From Ptiloglossa arizonensis (taxonomy: Eukaryota > Arthropoda > Insecta > Hymenoptera > Colletidae), in the NCBI RefSeq assembly GCF_051014685.1, contig NW_027479676.1, positions 16,623-80,622 on the forward strand: 64,000 nucleotides of DNA, read 5' to 3'. Position numbers and translations under genes: made by a program. Below are positions 49,059 through 62,500 of the stretch, piece after piece. Under the pieces are notes generated by a model. It made no database searches, was not told the origin of the DNA, and was given only the letters and a program-made list of their open reading frames with translations. Every line of letters starts with the position of its first letter. Position 1 is the first letter of the stretch.

Positions 49059-51206
49059 ATCTTGTTAAGCGTTTGGAGCAGCAGAATTGCGAAAAATTTT
49101 TTGCCTTCGCAACCATTTCTTGGCTTCAAACTCCCATATCTCGCGAACGGATTGACCTAACCCAAAAATTCCTATTGCATCTGAAAGTAGAAACTCGCCC
49201 GATTACAACGGTATGTGTATTTTTTCCCTAGGCCATTCTGGTTAAGCGTTTGGAGCAGCAGAATTGCGAAAAATTTATTCTCTTCTCAACCATTTCTTAG
49301 CTTCAAACTCCCATATCTCGCGAACGGATTGACCTAACCCAAAAATTCCTGTTGCGTATGAAAGTAGAAACTCGCCCGATTTCAGCGGTATGTGTATTTT
49401 TTCCCTAGGCCATTCTGGTTAAGCGATTGGAGCAGCAGAAGTGCGAAAAATTTGTTGTCTTGTCAACCATTTCTTAGCTTCAAACTCCCATATCTTGCGA
49501 ACGGATTGACCTAACCCAAAAATTCCTATTGCATTTGAAAGTAGAAACTCGCCCGATTACAACGGTATGTGTATTTTTTCCCTAGGCCAATCTGGTTAAG
49601 CGTTTGGAGCAGCAGAATTGCGAAAAATTTTTTGCCTTCGCAACCATTTCTTGGCTTCAAACTCCCATATCTCGCGAACGGATTGACCTAACCCAAAAAT
49701 TCCTATTGCATCTGAAAGTAGAAACTCGCCCGATTACAACGGTATGTGTATTTTTTCCCTAGGCCATTCTGGTTAAGCGTTTGGAGCAGCAGAATTGCGA
49801 AAAATTTATTCTCTTCTCAACCATTTCTTAGCTTCAAACTCCCATATCTTGCGAACGGATTGACCTAACCCAAAAATTCCTATTGCATTTGAAAGTAGAA
49901 ACTCGCCCGATTACAACGGTATGTGTATTTTTTCCCTAGGCCAATCTGGTTAAGCGTTTGGAGCAGCAGAATTGCGAAAAATTGTTTGCCTTCTCAACCA
50001 TTTCTTGGCTTCAAACTCCCATATCTCGCGAACGGATTGACCTAACCCAAAAATTCCTGTTGCGTATGAAAGTAGAAACTTGCCCGATTACAACGGTATG
50101 TGTATTTTTTCCCTAGGCCATTCTCGTTAAGCGTTTGGAGCGGCAGAATTGCGAAAAATTTATTCTCTTCTCAACCATTTCTTAGCTTCAAACTCCCATA
50201 TCTCGCGAACGGATTGACCTAACCCAAAAATTCCTATTGCATCTGAAAGTAGAAACTCGCCCGATTACAAAGGTATGTGTATTTTTTCCCTATGCCGTTC
50301 TGGTTAAGCGTTTGGGGCAGCAGAATTGCGAAAAATTGTTTGCCTTCTCAACCATTTCTTGGCTTCAAACTCCCATATCTCGCGACAGGATTGACCTAAC
50401 CCAAAAATTCCTGTTGCGTATGAAAGTAGAAACTCGCCCGATTTCAGCGGTATGTGTATTTTTTCCCTAGGCCATTCTGGTTAAGCGATTGGAGCAGCAG
50501 AAGTGCGAAAAATTTGTTGTCTTGTCAACCATTTCTTAGCTTCAAACTCCCATATCTTGCGAACGGATTGACCTAACCCAAAAATTCCTATTGCATTTGA
50601 AAGTAGAAACTCGCCCGATTACAACGGTATGTGTATTTTTTCCCTAGGCCAATCTGGTTAAGCGTTTGGAGCAGCAGAATTGCGAAAAATTTTTTGCCTT
50701 CCCAACCATTTCTTGGCTTCAAACTCCCATATCTCGCGAACGGATTGACCTAACCCAAAAATTCCTGTTGCGTATGAAAGTAGAAACTCGCCCGATTACA
50801 ACGGTGTGTGTATTTTTCTCCTAGGCCATTCTGGTTAAGCGATTGGAGCAGCAGAAGTGCGAAAAATTTGTTGTCTTCTCAACCATTTCTTCGCTTCATA
50901 GTCCCATATCTCGCGAACGGATTGACCTAACCCAAAAATTCCTATTGCATCGGAAAGTAGAAACTCGCCCGATTACAACAGTATGTGTATTTTTTCCCTA
51001 GGCAATTCTGGTTAAGCGATTGGAGCAGCAGAATAGCGAAAAATTTATTCTCTTCTCAACCATTTCTTAGCTTCAAACTCCCATATCTCGCGAACGGATT
51101 GACCTAACCGAAAAATTCCTATTGCATCTGAAAGTAGAAACTCGCCCGATTACAACGGTATGTGCATTTTTCCCCTAGGCCATTCTGGTTAAGCGTTTGG
51201 AGCAGC
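49059..51206 (+). repeat. Satellite block with a 1,062-bp partial repeat
   Basis: About 12 monomers. The rare variant TTCAGCGG occurs twice, at 49,381 and 50,443, exactly 1,062 bp (six monomers) apart, with matching sequence for about 310 bp downstream of about 49,326 and 50,388. The upstream halves differ: the second carries the CGACAGG variant. The segment from roughly 50,270 to 51,210 also follows the series at about 2,100-3,050 (offset 48,162), including the GGGGCAGCAG, CCCAACC and CTTCATAGTC monomers. Confidence 0.78.
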
Positions 51207-52681
51207 AGAATTGCGAAAAATTGTTTGCCTTCTCAACCATTTCTTGGCTTCAAACTCCCATATCTCGCGAACGGATTGACCTAACCCAAAAATTCCTGTT
51301 GCGTATGAAAGTAGAAACTCGCCCGATTACAACGGTATGTGTATTTTTTCCCTAGGCCATTCTGGTTAAGCGATTGGAGCAGCAGAATTGCGAAAAATTT
51401 GTTCTCTTCTCAACCATTTCTTAGCTTCAAACTCCCATATCTCGCGAACGGATTGACCTAACCCAAAAATTGCTATTGCATTTGAAAGTAGAAACTGGCC
51501 CGATTACAACGGTATGTGTATTTTTGCCCTATGCCATTCTGGTTAAGCGTTTGGAGCAGCATAATTGCGGAAAATTTTTTGCCTTCTCAACCATTTCTTG
51601 GCTTCAAACTACCATATCTCGCGAACGGACTGACCTAACCCAAAAATTCCTATTGCATCTGAAAGTAGAAACTCGCCCGATTACAATGGTATGTGTATTT
51701 TTCCCCTAGGCCATTCTGGTTAAGCGTTTGGGGCAGCAGAATTGCGAAAAATTTATTCTCTTCTCAACCATTTCTTAGCTTCAAGCTACCATATCTCGCG
51801 AACGGACTGACCTAACCCAAAAATTCCTATTGCATCTGAAAGTAGAAACTCGCCCGATTACAATGGTATGTGTATTTTTCCCCTAGGCCATTCTGGTTAA
51901 GCGTTTGGAGCAGCAGAATTGCGAAAAATTTTTTGCGTTCTTAAACATTTCTTGGCTTCAACCTCCCTTATCTTGCGAACGTATTGACCTAACCCAAAAA
52001 TTGCTATTGCATTTGAAAGTAGAAACTCGCCCGATTACAACGGTACGTGTATTTTTACTCTAGGCCATTCAGGTTAAGCGTTTGGAGCAGCAGAATTGCG
52101 AGAAATTTTTTGCCTTCTCAACCATTTCTTGGCTTCATAATACCCTATCTCGCTAACCGATTGACCTAACCCAAAAATTCCTATTGCATCTGAAAGTAGA
52201 AACTCGCCCGATTACAACGGTATGCGTATTTTTTCCCTAGGCCATTCTGGTTAAGTGATTGGAGCAGCAGAATTGCGAAAAATTTGTTGTCTTGTCAACC
52301 ATTTCTTAGCTTCAAACTGCCATATCTCGCGAACGGATTGACCTAACCCAAAAATTCCTATTGCATCTGACAGTAGAAACTCGCCCGATTACAACGGTCT
52401 GTACATTTTTTCCCTAGGCCATTCTGGTTAAGCGTTTGGAGGAGCAGAATTGCGAAAAATTTATTCTCTTCTCAACCATTTCTTAGCTTCAAACTCCCAT
52501 ATCTCGCGAACGGATTGACCTAACCGAAAAATTCCTATTGCATCTGAAAGGAGAAACTCGCCCGATTACAAGGGTATGTGCATTTTTTCCCTAGGCCATT
52601 CTGGTTAAGCGTTTGGAGCAGCAGAATTGCGAAAAATTTATTCTCTTCTCAACCATTTCTTAGCTTCAAACTCCCATATCT
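51207..52681 (+). repeat. Satellite block duplicated at 3,577-5,051
   Basis: This 1,475-bp segment matches 3,577-5,051 at offset 47,630 bp, running through the D type (GCATAATTGCGG), B type (TTCTTAAAC), A type (CATAATACCC), TTAAGTGATT and GGAGGAGCAG monomers. It ends where TCTCGCG (52,682) meets TCTTGCG (5,052). Small differences include GGGGCAGCAG near 51,730 and GCGAGAAATT near 52,097 in this copy. The series occurs a third time near 59,500-60,800. Confidence 0.85.
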
Positions 52682-53651
52682 CGCGAACGGATTGACCGAA
52701 CCCAAAAATTCCTATTGCATCTGAAAGTAGAAACTCGCCCGATTACAACGGTCTGTGCATTTTTTCCCTAGGCCATTCTGGTTAAGCGTTTGGAGCAGCA
52801 GAATTGCGTTAAATTTTTTGCCTTCTCAACCATTTCTTGGCTTCAAACTCCCATATGTCGCGAACGGATTGACCTAACCCAAAAATTCCTATTGCATCTG
52901 AAAGTAGAAACTCGCCCGATTACAATGGTATGTGTATTTTTTCCCTAGGCCATTCTCGTTAAGCGTTTGGAGCAGCAGAAGTGCGAAAAATTTATTCTCT
53001 TCTCAACCATTTCTTAGCTTCAAACTCCCATATCTCGCGAACGCATTGATCTAACCAAAAAATTCCTATTGCATCTGAAAGTAGAAACTCGCCCGATTAC
53101 AACGGTATGTGTATTTTTTACCTTGGCCAATCTGGTTAAGCGTTTGGAGCAGCAGAATTGCGAAAAATTGTTTGCCTTCTCAACCATTATTTGGCTTCAA
53201 ACTCCCATATCTCGCGAACGGATTGACCTAACCCAAAAATTCCTGTTGCGTATGAAAGTAGAAACTCGCCCGATTACAACGGTATGTGTATTTTTTCCCT
53301 AGGCCATTCTGGTTAAGCGTTTGGAGCAGCAGAATTGCGAAAAATTGTTTGCCTGCTCAACCATTTCTTGGCTTCAAACTCCCATATCTCGCGAACGGAT
53401 TGACCTAACCCAAAAATTCCTGTTGCGTATGAAAGTAGAAACTTGCCCGATTACAACGGTCTGTGCATTTTTTCCCTAGGCCATTCTGGTTAAGCGTTTG
53501 GAGGAGCAGAATTGCGAAAAATTTATTCTCTTCTCAACCATTTCTTAGCTTCAAACTCCCATATCTCGCGAACGGATTGACCTAACCGAAAAATTCCTAT
53601 TGCATCTGAAAGGAGAAACTCGCCCGATTACAAGGGTATGTGCATTTTTTC
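52682..53651 (+). repeat. Satellite linker before the right-end duplicated block
   Basis: Five to six monomers, including an H-type (GCGTTAAATTTT with CATATGTCGCG near 52,806) and a G-type (AACGCATTGATC near 53,041) monomer, followed by the series GCGTATG / AACTTGCCCG, then GGAGGAGCAG / AAAGGAG. Ordinary satellite with no other content. Confidence 0.8.
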
Positions 53652-56600
53652 CCTAGGCCATTCTGGTTAAGCGTTTGGAGCAGCAGAATTGCGAAAAATT
53701 TATTCTCTTCTCAACCATTTCTTAGCTTCAAACTCCCATATCTCGCGAACGGATTGACCGAACCCAAAAATTCCTATTGCATCTGAAAGTAGAAACTCGC
53801 CCGATTACAACGGTATGTGCATTTTTTCCCTAGGCCCTTCTGGTTAAGCGTTTGGAGCAGCAGAATTGCGAAAAATTTATTCTGTTCTCAACCATTTCTT
53901 AGCTTCAAACTCCCATATCTCGCGAGCGGATTGACCTAACCCAAAAATTCCTATTGCATCTGAAAGTAGAAACTCGCCCGATTACAAAGGTATGTGTATT
54001 TTTTCCCTACGCCATTCTGGTTAAGCGTTTGGAGCAGCAGAATTGCGAAAAATTGTTTGCCTTCTCAACCATTATTTGGCTTCAAACTCCCATATCTCGC
54101 GAACGGATTGACCTAACCCAAAAATTCCTGTTGCGTATGAAAGTAGAAACTCGCCCGATTACAACGGTATGTGTATTTTTTCCCTAGGCCATTCTGGTTA
54201 AGCGTTTGGAGCAGCAGAATTGCGAAAAATTGTTTGCCTTCTCAACCATTTCTTGGCTTCAAACTCCCATATCTCGCGAACGGATTGACCTAACCCAAAA
54301 ATTCCTGTTGCGTATGAAAGTAGAAACTTGCCCGATTACAACGGTCTGTGCATTTTTCCCCTAGGCCATTCTGGTTAAGCGTTTGGAGGAGCAGAATTGC
54401 GAAAAATTTATTCTCTTCTCAACCATTTCTTAGCTTCAAACTCCCATATCTCGCGAACGGATTGACCTAACCGAAAAATTCCTATTGCATCTGAAAGGAG
54501 AAACTCGCCCGATTACAAGGGTATGTGCATTTTTTCCCTAGGCCATTCTGGTTAAGCGTTTGGAGCAGCAGAATTGCGAAAAATTTATTCTCTTCTCAAC
54601 CATTTCTTAGCTTCAAACTCCCATATCTCGCGAACGGATTGACCGAACCCAAAAATTCCTATTGCATCTGAAAGTAGAAACTCGCCCGATTACAACGGTC
54701 TGTGCATTTTTTCCCTAGGCCATTCTGGTTAAGCGTTTGGAGCAGCAGAATTGCGAAAAATTTATTCTCTTCTCAACCATTTCTTAGCTTCAAACTCCCA
54801 TATCTTGCGAACGGATTGACCTAACCCAAAAATTCCTATTGCATCTGAAAGTAGAAACTCGCCCGATTACAACGGTATGTGTATTTTTTTTCCCTAGGCC
54901 AATCTGGTTAAGCGTTTGGAGCAGCAGAATTGCGAAAAATTTTTTGCCTTCTCAACCATTTCTTGGCTTCAAACTCCCATATCTCGCGAACGGATTGACC
55001 TAACCCAAAAATTCCTATTGCATCTGAAAGTAGAAACTCGCCCGATTACAAAGGTATGTGTATTTTTTCCCTATGCAATTCTGGTTAAGCGTTTGGAGCA
55101 GCAGAATTGCGAAAAATTTGTTGTCTTGTCAACCATTTCTTAGCTTCAAACTGCCATATCTCGCGAACGGATTGACCTAACCCAAAAATTCCTATTGCAT
55201 CTGACAGTAGAAACTCGCCCGATTACAACGGTCTGTACATTTTTTCCCTAGGCCATTCTGGTTAAGCGTTTGGAGGAGCAGAATTGCGAAAAATTTATTC
55301 TCTTCTCAACCATTTCTTAGCTTCAAACTCCCATATCTCGCGAACGGATTGACCTAACCCAAAAATCCCTATTGCATCTGAAAGTAGAAACTCGCCCGAT
55401 TACAACGGTATGTGTATTTTTTCCCTAGGCCATTCTGGTTAAGCGTTTGGAGCAGCAGAATTGCGAAAAATTTATTCTCTTCTCAACCATTTCTTAGCTT
55501 CAAACTCCCATATCTTGCGAACGGATTGACCTAACCCAAAAATTCCTATTGCATTTGAAAGTAGAAACTCGCCCGATTACAACGGTATGTGTATTTTTTC
55601 CCTAGGCCAATCTGGTTAAGCGTTTGGAGCAGCAGAATTGCGAAAAATTTTTTGCCTTCTCAACCATTTCTTGGCTTAAAACTCCCATATCTCGCGAACG
55701 GATTGACCTAACCCAAAAATTCCTATTGCATCTGAAAGTAGAAACTCGCCCGATTACAAAGGTATGTGTATTTTTTCCCTATGCCGTTCTGGTTAAGCGT
55801 TTGGGGCAGCAGAATTGCGAAAAATTGTTTGCCTTCTCAACCATTTCTTGGCTTCAAACTCCCATATCTCGCGACAGGATTGACCTAACCCAAAAATTCC
55901 TGTTGCGTATGAAAGTAGAAACTCGCCCGATTTCAACGGTATGTGTATTTTTTCCCTAGGCCATTCTGGTTAAGCGATTGGAGCAGCAGAAGTGCGAAAA
56001 ATTTGTTGTCTTGTCAACCATTTCTTAGCTTCAAACTCCCATATCTTGCGAACGGATTGACCTAACCCAAAAATTCCTATTGCATTTGAAAGTAGAAACT
56101 CGCCCGATTACAACGGTATGTGTATTTTTTCCCTAGGCCAATCTGGTTAAGCGTTTGGAGCAGCAGAATTGCGAAAAATTTTTTGCCTTCCCAACCATTT
56201 CTTGGCTTCAAACTCCCATATCTCGCGAACGGATTGACCTAACCCAAAAATTCCTGTTGCGTATGAAAGTAGAAACTCGCCCGATTACAACGGTGTGTGT
56301 ATTTTTCTCCTAGGCCATTCTGGTTAAGCGATTGGAGCAGCAGAAGTGCGAAAAATTTGTTGTCTTCTCAACCATTTCTTCGCTTCATAGTCCCATATCT
56401 CGCGAACGGATTGACCTAACCCAAAAATTCCTATTGCATCGGAAAGTAGAAACTCGCCCGATTACAACAGTATGTGTATTTTTTCCCTAGGCAATTCTGG
56501 TTAAGCGATTGGAGCAGCAGAATAGCGAAAAATTTATTCTCTTCTCAACCATTTCTTAGCTTCAAACTCCCATATCTCGCGAACGGATTGACCTAACCGA

Positions 56601-56869
56601 AAAATTCCTATTGCATCTGAAAGTAGAAACTCGCCCGATTACAACGGTATGTGCATTTTTCCCCTAGGCCATTCTGGTTAAGCGTTTGGAGCAGCAGAAT
56701 TGCGAAAAATTTATTCTCTTCTCTACCATTTCTTAGCTTCAGACTCCCATATCTCGCGAACGGATTGACCTAACCCAAAAATTCCTATTGCATCTGAAAG
56801 TAGAAACTCGCCCGATTACAACGGTCTGTGCATTTTTTCCCTAGGCCATTCTGGTTAAGCGTTTGGAGC
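53652..56869 (+). repeat. Distal copy of satellite block 1-3,218
   Basis: Aligned to 1-3,218 at offset 53,651. Differences noticed are TCTGTTC near 53,881 against TCTCTTC, TATGCAATTC near 55,072 against TATGCCATTC, and GTAGAAAC near 56,268 against GTACAAAC. The right boundary is the GGAGCCGCAG variant at 56,865-56,874. Beyond it the sequence follows 6,757 onward instead (offset 50,108, becoming 50,106 after a 2-bp deletion near 57,300). This block is thus joined to a different neighbour than its proximal copy. Confidence 0.9.
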
Positions 56870-59503
56870 CGCAGAATTGCGAAAAATTTATTCTCTTCTC
56901 AACCATTTCTTAGCTTCAGACTCCCATATCTCGCGAACGGATTGACCTAACCCAAAAATTCCTATTGCATCTGAAAGTAGAAACTCGCCCGATTACAACG
57001 GTATGTGTATTTTTTCCCTAGGCCAATCTGGTTAAGCGTTTGGAGCAGCAGAATTGCGAAAAATTTTTTGCCTTCTCAACCATTTCTTGGCTTAAAACTC
57101 CCATATCTCGCGAACGGATTGACCTAACCCAAAAATTCCTATTGCATCTGAAAGTAGAAACTCGCCCGATTACAACGGTCTGTGCATTTTTTCCCTAGGC
57201 CATTCTGGTTAAGCGTTTGGAGCAGCAGAATTGCGAAAAATTTTTTGCCTTCTCAACCATTTCTTGGCTTCAAACTCCCATATCTCGCGAACGGATTGAT
57301 ATCCCAAAAATTCCCATTGCATCGGAAAGTAGAAACTCGCCCGATTACAAAGGTATGTGTATTTTTCCCCTAGGCCATTCTGGTTAAGCGATTGGAGCAG
57401 CAGAATTACGAAAAATTTGTTGTCTTCTCAACCATTTCTTCGCTTCATAGTCCCATATCTCGCGAACGGATTGACCTACCCCAAAAATTCCTATTGCATC
57501 TGAAAGTAGAAACTCCCCCGATTACGACGGTATGTGTATTTTTTCCCTATGCCATTCTGGTTAAGCGTTTGGAGCAGCAGAATTGCGAAAAATTGTTTGC
57601 CTTCTCAACCATTTCTTGGCTTCAAACTCCCATATCTCGCGAACGGATTGACCTAACCCAAAAATTCCTGTTGCGTATGAAAGTAGAAACTCGCCCGATT
57701 ACAACGGTATGTGTATTTTTTCCCTAGGCCATTCTGGTTAAGCGATTGGAGCAGCAGAATTGCGAAAAATTTGTTCTGTTCTCAACCATTTCTTAGCTTC
57801 AAACTCCCATATCTCGCGAACGGATTGACCTAACCCAAAAATTGCTATTGCATTTGAAAGTAGAAACTCGCCCGATTACAACGGTATGTGTATTTTTGCC
57901 CTATGCCATTCTGGTTAAGCGTTTGGAGCAGCAGAATTGCGAAAAATTTTTTGCGTTCTTAAACATTTCTTGGCTTCAACCTCCCTTATCTTGCGAACGT
58001 ATTGACCTAACCCAAAAATTGCTATTGCATTTGAAAGTAGAAACTCGCCCGATTACAACGGTACGTGTATTTTTTCCCTAGGCCATTCTGGTTAAGCGTT
58101 TGGAGCAGCAGAATTGCGAAAAATTTATTCTCTTCTCAACCATTTCTTAGCTTCAAACTCCCATATCTTGCGAACGGATTGACCTAACCCAAAAATTCCT
58201 ATTGCATCTGAAAGTAGAAACTCGCCCGATTACAACGGTATGTGTATTTTTTTTCCCTAGGCCAATCTGGTTAAGCGTTTGGAGCAGCAGAATTGCGAAA
58301 AATTTTTTGCCTTCTCAACCATTTCTTGGCTTCAAACTCCCATATCTCGCGAACGGATTGACCTAACCCAAAAATTCCTATTGCATCTGAAAGTAGAAAC
58401 TCGCCCGATTACAAAGGTATGTGTATTTTTTCCCTATGCCATTCTGGTTAAGCGTTTGGAGCAGCAGAATTGCGAAAAATTTGTTGTCTTGTCAACCATT
58501 TCTTAGCTTCAAACTGCCATATCTCGCGAACGGATTGACCTAACCCAAAAATTCCTATTGCATCTGACAGTAGAAACTCGCCCGATTACAACGGTCTGTA
58601 CATTTTTTCCCTAGGCCATTCTGGTTAAGCGTTTGGAGGAGCAGAATTGCGAAAAATTTATTCTCTTCTCAACCATTTCTTAGCTTCAAACTCCCATATC
58701 TCGCGAACGGATTGACCTAACCCAAAAATCCCTATTGCATCTGAAAGTAGAAACTCGCCCGATTACAACGGTATGTGTATTTTTTCCCTAGGCCATTCTG
58801 GTTAAGCGTTTGGAGCAGCAGAATTGCGAAAAATTTATTCTCTTCTCAACCATTTCTTAGCTTCAAACTCCCATATGTTGCGAACGGATTGACCTAACCC
58901 AAAAATTCCTATTGCATTTGAAAGTAGAAACTCGCCCGATTACAACGGTATGTGTATTTTTTCCCTAGGCCAATCTGGTTAAGCGTTTGGAGCAGCAGAA
59001 TTGCGAAAAATTTTTTGCCTTCTCAACCATTTCTTGGCTTAAAACTCCCATATCTCGCGAACGGATTGACCTAACCCAAAAATTCCTATTGCATCTGAAA
59101 GTAGAAACTCGCCCGATTACAAAGGTATGTGTATTTTTTCCCTATGCCGTTCTGGTTAAGCGCTTGGGGCAGCAGAATTGCGAAAAATTGTTTGCCTTCT
59201 CAACCATTTCTTGGCTTCAAACTCCCATATCTCGCGACAGGATTGACCTAACCCAAAAATTCCTGTTGCGTATGAAAGTAGAAACTCGCCCGATTTCAAC
59301 GGTATGTGTATTTTTTCCCTAGGCCATTCTGGTTAAGCGATTGGAGCAGCAGAAGTGCGAAAAATTTGTTGTCTTGTCAACCATTTCTTAGCTTCAAACT
59401 CCCATATCTTGCGAACGGATTGACCTAACCCAAAAATTCCTATTGCATTTGAAAGTAGAAACTCGCCCGATTACAACGGTATGTGTATTTTTTCCCTAGG
59501 CCA
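54706..59503 (+). repeat. 19-monomer tandem duplication, offset 3,363 bp
   Basis: Positions 54,706-56,140 match 58,069-59,503 at offset 3,363 bp (19 x 177). The 8-T monomer, AAAATCCC, GGGGCAGCAG and CGACAGG variants recur in both. Differences include GCAATTCTGG near 55,075 against GCCATTCTGG, CATATGTTGCG near 58,872 against CATATCTTGCG, and GCGCTTGGGG near 59,160 against GCGTTTGGGG. This duplication explains most of the about 2.1 kb by which the right-end series exceeds the left-end series. Confidence 0.88.
57903..58081 (+). repeat. Recombinant monomer at an unequal-exchange junction
   Basis: After the GCCCTATGCC junction, which elsewhere is followed by the D-type monomer (GCATAATTGCGG, as at 3,899, 7,795, 43,736, 59,671 and 63,566), this position instead carries a B-type monomer (TTCTTAAAC, CCTCCCTTATC). 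At its right end, GTACGTGTA is followed by TTTTTCCCTAGG rather than the TTTTACTCTAGG that accompanies it in the other B-type monomers. Both flanks are thus atypical, as expected if two exchanges, or one conversion tract, joined monomers that are normally apart. Confidence 0.7.
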
Positions 59504-62500
59504 TTCTGGTTAAGCGATTGGAGCAGCAGAAATGCGAAAAATTTGTTCTCTTCTCAACCATTTCTTAGCTTCAAACTCCCATATCTCGCGAACGGATTGA
59601 CCTAACCCAAAAATTGCTATTGCATTTGAAAGTAGAAACTCGCCCGATTACAACGGTATGTGTATTTTTGCCCTATGCCATTCTGGTTAAGCGTTTGGAG
59701 CAGCATAATTGCGGAAAATTTTTTGCCTTCTCAACCATTTCTTGGCTTCAAACTACCATATCTCGCGAACGGACTGACCTAACCCAAAAATTCCTATTGC
59801 ATCTGAAAGTAGAAACTCGCCCGATTACAATGGTATGTGTATTTTTCCCCTAGGCCATTCTGGTTAAGCGTTTGGAGCAGCAGAATTGCGAAAAATTTAT
59901 TCTCTTCTCAACCATTTCTTAGCTTCAAGCTACCATATCTCGCGAACGGACTGACCTAACCCAAAAATTCCTATTGCATCTGAAAGTAGAAACTCGCCCG
60001 ATTACAATGGTATGTGTATTTTTCCCCTAGGCCATTCTGGTTAAGCGTTTGGAGCAGCAGAATTGCGAAAAATTTTTTGCGTTCTTAAACATTTCTTGGC
60101 TTCAACCTCCCTTATCTTGCGAACGTATTGACCTAACCCAAAAATTGCTATTGCATTTGAAAGTAGAAACTCGCCCGATTACAACGGTACGTGTATTTTT
60201 ACTCTAGGCCATTCAGGTTAAGCGTTTGGAGCAGCAGAATTGCGAAAAATTTTTTGCCTTCTCAACCATTTCTTGGCTTCATAATACCCTATCTCGCTAA
60301 CCGATTGACCTAACCCAAAAATTCCTATTGCATCTGAAAGTAGAAACTCGCCCGATTACAACGGTATGCGTATTTTTTCCCTAGGCCATTCTGGTTAAGT
60401 GATTGGAGCAGCAGAATTGCGAAAAATTTGTTGTCTTGTCAACCATTTCTTAGCTTCAAACTGCCATATCTCGCGAACGGATTGACCTAACCCAAAAATT
60501 CCTATTGCATCTGACAGTAGAAACTCGCCCGATTACAACGGTCTGTACATTTTTTCCCTAGGCCATTCTGGTTAAGCGTTTGGAGGAGCAGAATTGCGAA
60601 AAATTTATTCTCTTCTCAACCATTTCTTAGCTTCAAACTCCCATATCTCGCGAACGGATTGACCTAACCGAAAAATTCCTATTGCATCTGAAAGGAGAAA
60701 CTCGCCCGATTACAAGGGTATGTGCATTTTTTCCCTAGGCCATTCTGGTTAAGCGTTTGGAGCAGCAGAATTGCGAAAAATTTATTCTCTTCTCAACCAT
60801 TTCTTAGCTTCAAACTCCCATATCTTGCGAACGGATTGACCTAACCCAAAAATTCCTATTGCATCTGAAAGTAGAAACTCGCCCGATTACAACGGTATGT
60901 GTATTTTTTTTCCCTAGGCCATTCTGGTTAAGCGTTTGGAGCAGCAGAATTGCGAAAAATTTTTTGCCTTCTCAACCATTTCTTGGCTTCAAACTCCCAT
61001 ATCTCGCGAACGGATTGACCTAACCCAAAAATTCCTATTGCATCTGAAAGTAGAAACTCGCCCGATTACAAAGGTATGTGTATTTTTTCCCTATGCCATT
61101 CTGGTTAAGCGTTTGGAGCAGCAGAATTGCGAAAAATTTGTTGTCTTGTCAACCATTTCTTAGCTTCAAACTGCCATATCTCGCGAACGGATTGACCTAA
61201 CCCAAAAATTCCTATTGCATCTGACAGTAGAAACTCGCCCGATTACAACGGTCTGTACATTTTTTCCCTAGGCCATTCTGGTTAAGCGTTTGGAGGAGCA
61301 GAATTGCGAAAAATTTATTCTCTTCTCAACCATTTCTTGGCTTAAAACTCCCATATCTCGCGAACGGATTGACCTAACCCAAAAATTCCTATTGCATCTG
61401 AAAGTAGAAACTCGCCCGATTACAAAGGTATGTGTATTTTTTCCCTATGCCGTTCTGGTTAAGCGTTTGGGGCAGCAGAATTGCGAAAAATTGTTTGCCT
61501 TCTCAACCATTTCTTGGCTTCAAACTCCCATATCTCGCGACAGGATTGACCTAACCCAAAAATTCCTGTTGCGTATGAAAGTAGAAACTCGCCCGATTTC
61601 AACGCTATGTGTATTTTTTCCCTAGGCCATTCTGGTTAAGCGATTGGAGCAGCAGAAGTGCGAAAAATTTATTCTCTTCTCAACCATTTCTTGGCTTAAA
61701 ACTCCCATATCTCGCGAACGGATTGACCTAACCCAAAAATTCCTATTGCATCTGAAAGTAGAAACTCGCCCGATTACAAAGGTATGTGTATTTTTTCCCT
61801 ATGCCGTTCTGGTTAAGCGTTTGGGGCAGCAGAATTGCGAAAAATTGTTTGCCTTCTCAACCATTTCTTGGCTTCAAACTCCCATATCTCGCGACAGGAT
61901 TGACCTAACCCAAAAATTCCTGTTGCGTATGAAAGTAGAAACTCGCCCGATTTCAACGGTATGTGTATTTTTTCCCTAGGCCATTCTGGTTAAGCGATTG
62001 GAGCAGCAGAAGTGCGAAAAATTTGTTGTCTTGTCAACCATTTCTTAGCTTCAAACTCCCATATCTTGCGAACGGATTGACCTAACCCAAAAATTCCTAT
62101 TGCATTTGAAAGTAGAAACTCGCCCGATTACAACAGTATGTGTATTTTTTCCCTAGGCAATTCTGGTTAAGCGATTGGAGCAGCAGAATAGCGAAAAATT
62201 TATTCTCTTCTCAACCATTTCTTAGCTTCAAACTCCCATATCTCGCGAACGGATTGACCTAACCGAAAAATTCCTATTGCATCTGAAAGTAGAAACTCGC
62301 CCGATTACAACGGTATGTGCATTTTTCCCCTAGGCCATTCTGGTTAAGCGTTTGGAGCAGCAGAATTGCGAAAAATTTATTCTCTTCTCTACCATTTCTT
62401 AGCTTCAGACTCCCATATCTCGCGAACGGATTGACCTAACCCAAAAATTCCTATTGCATCTGAAAGTAGAAACTCGCCCGATTACAACGGTCTGTGCATT

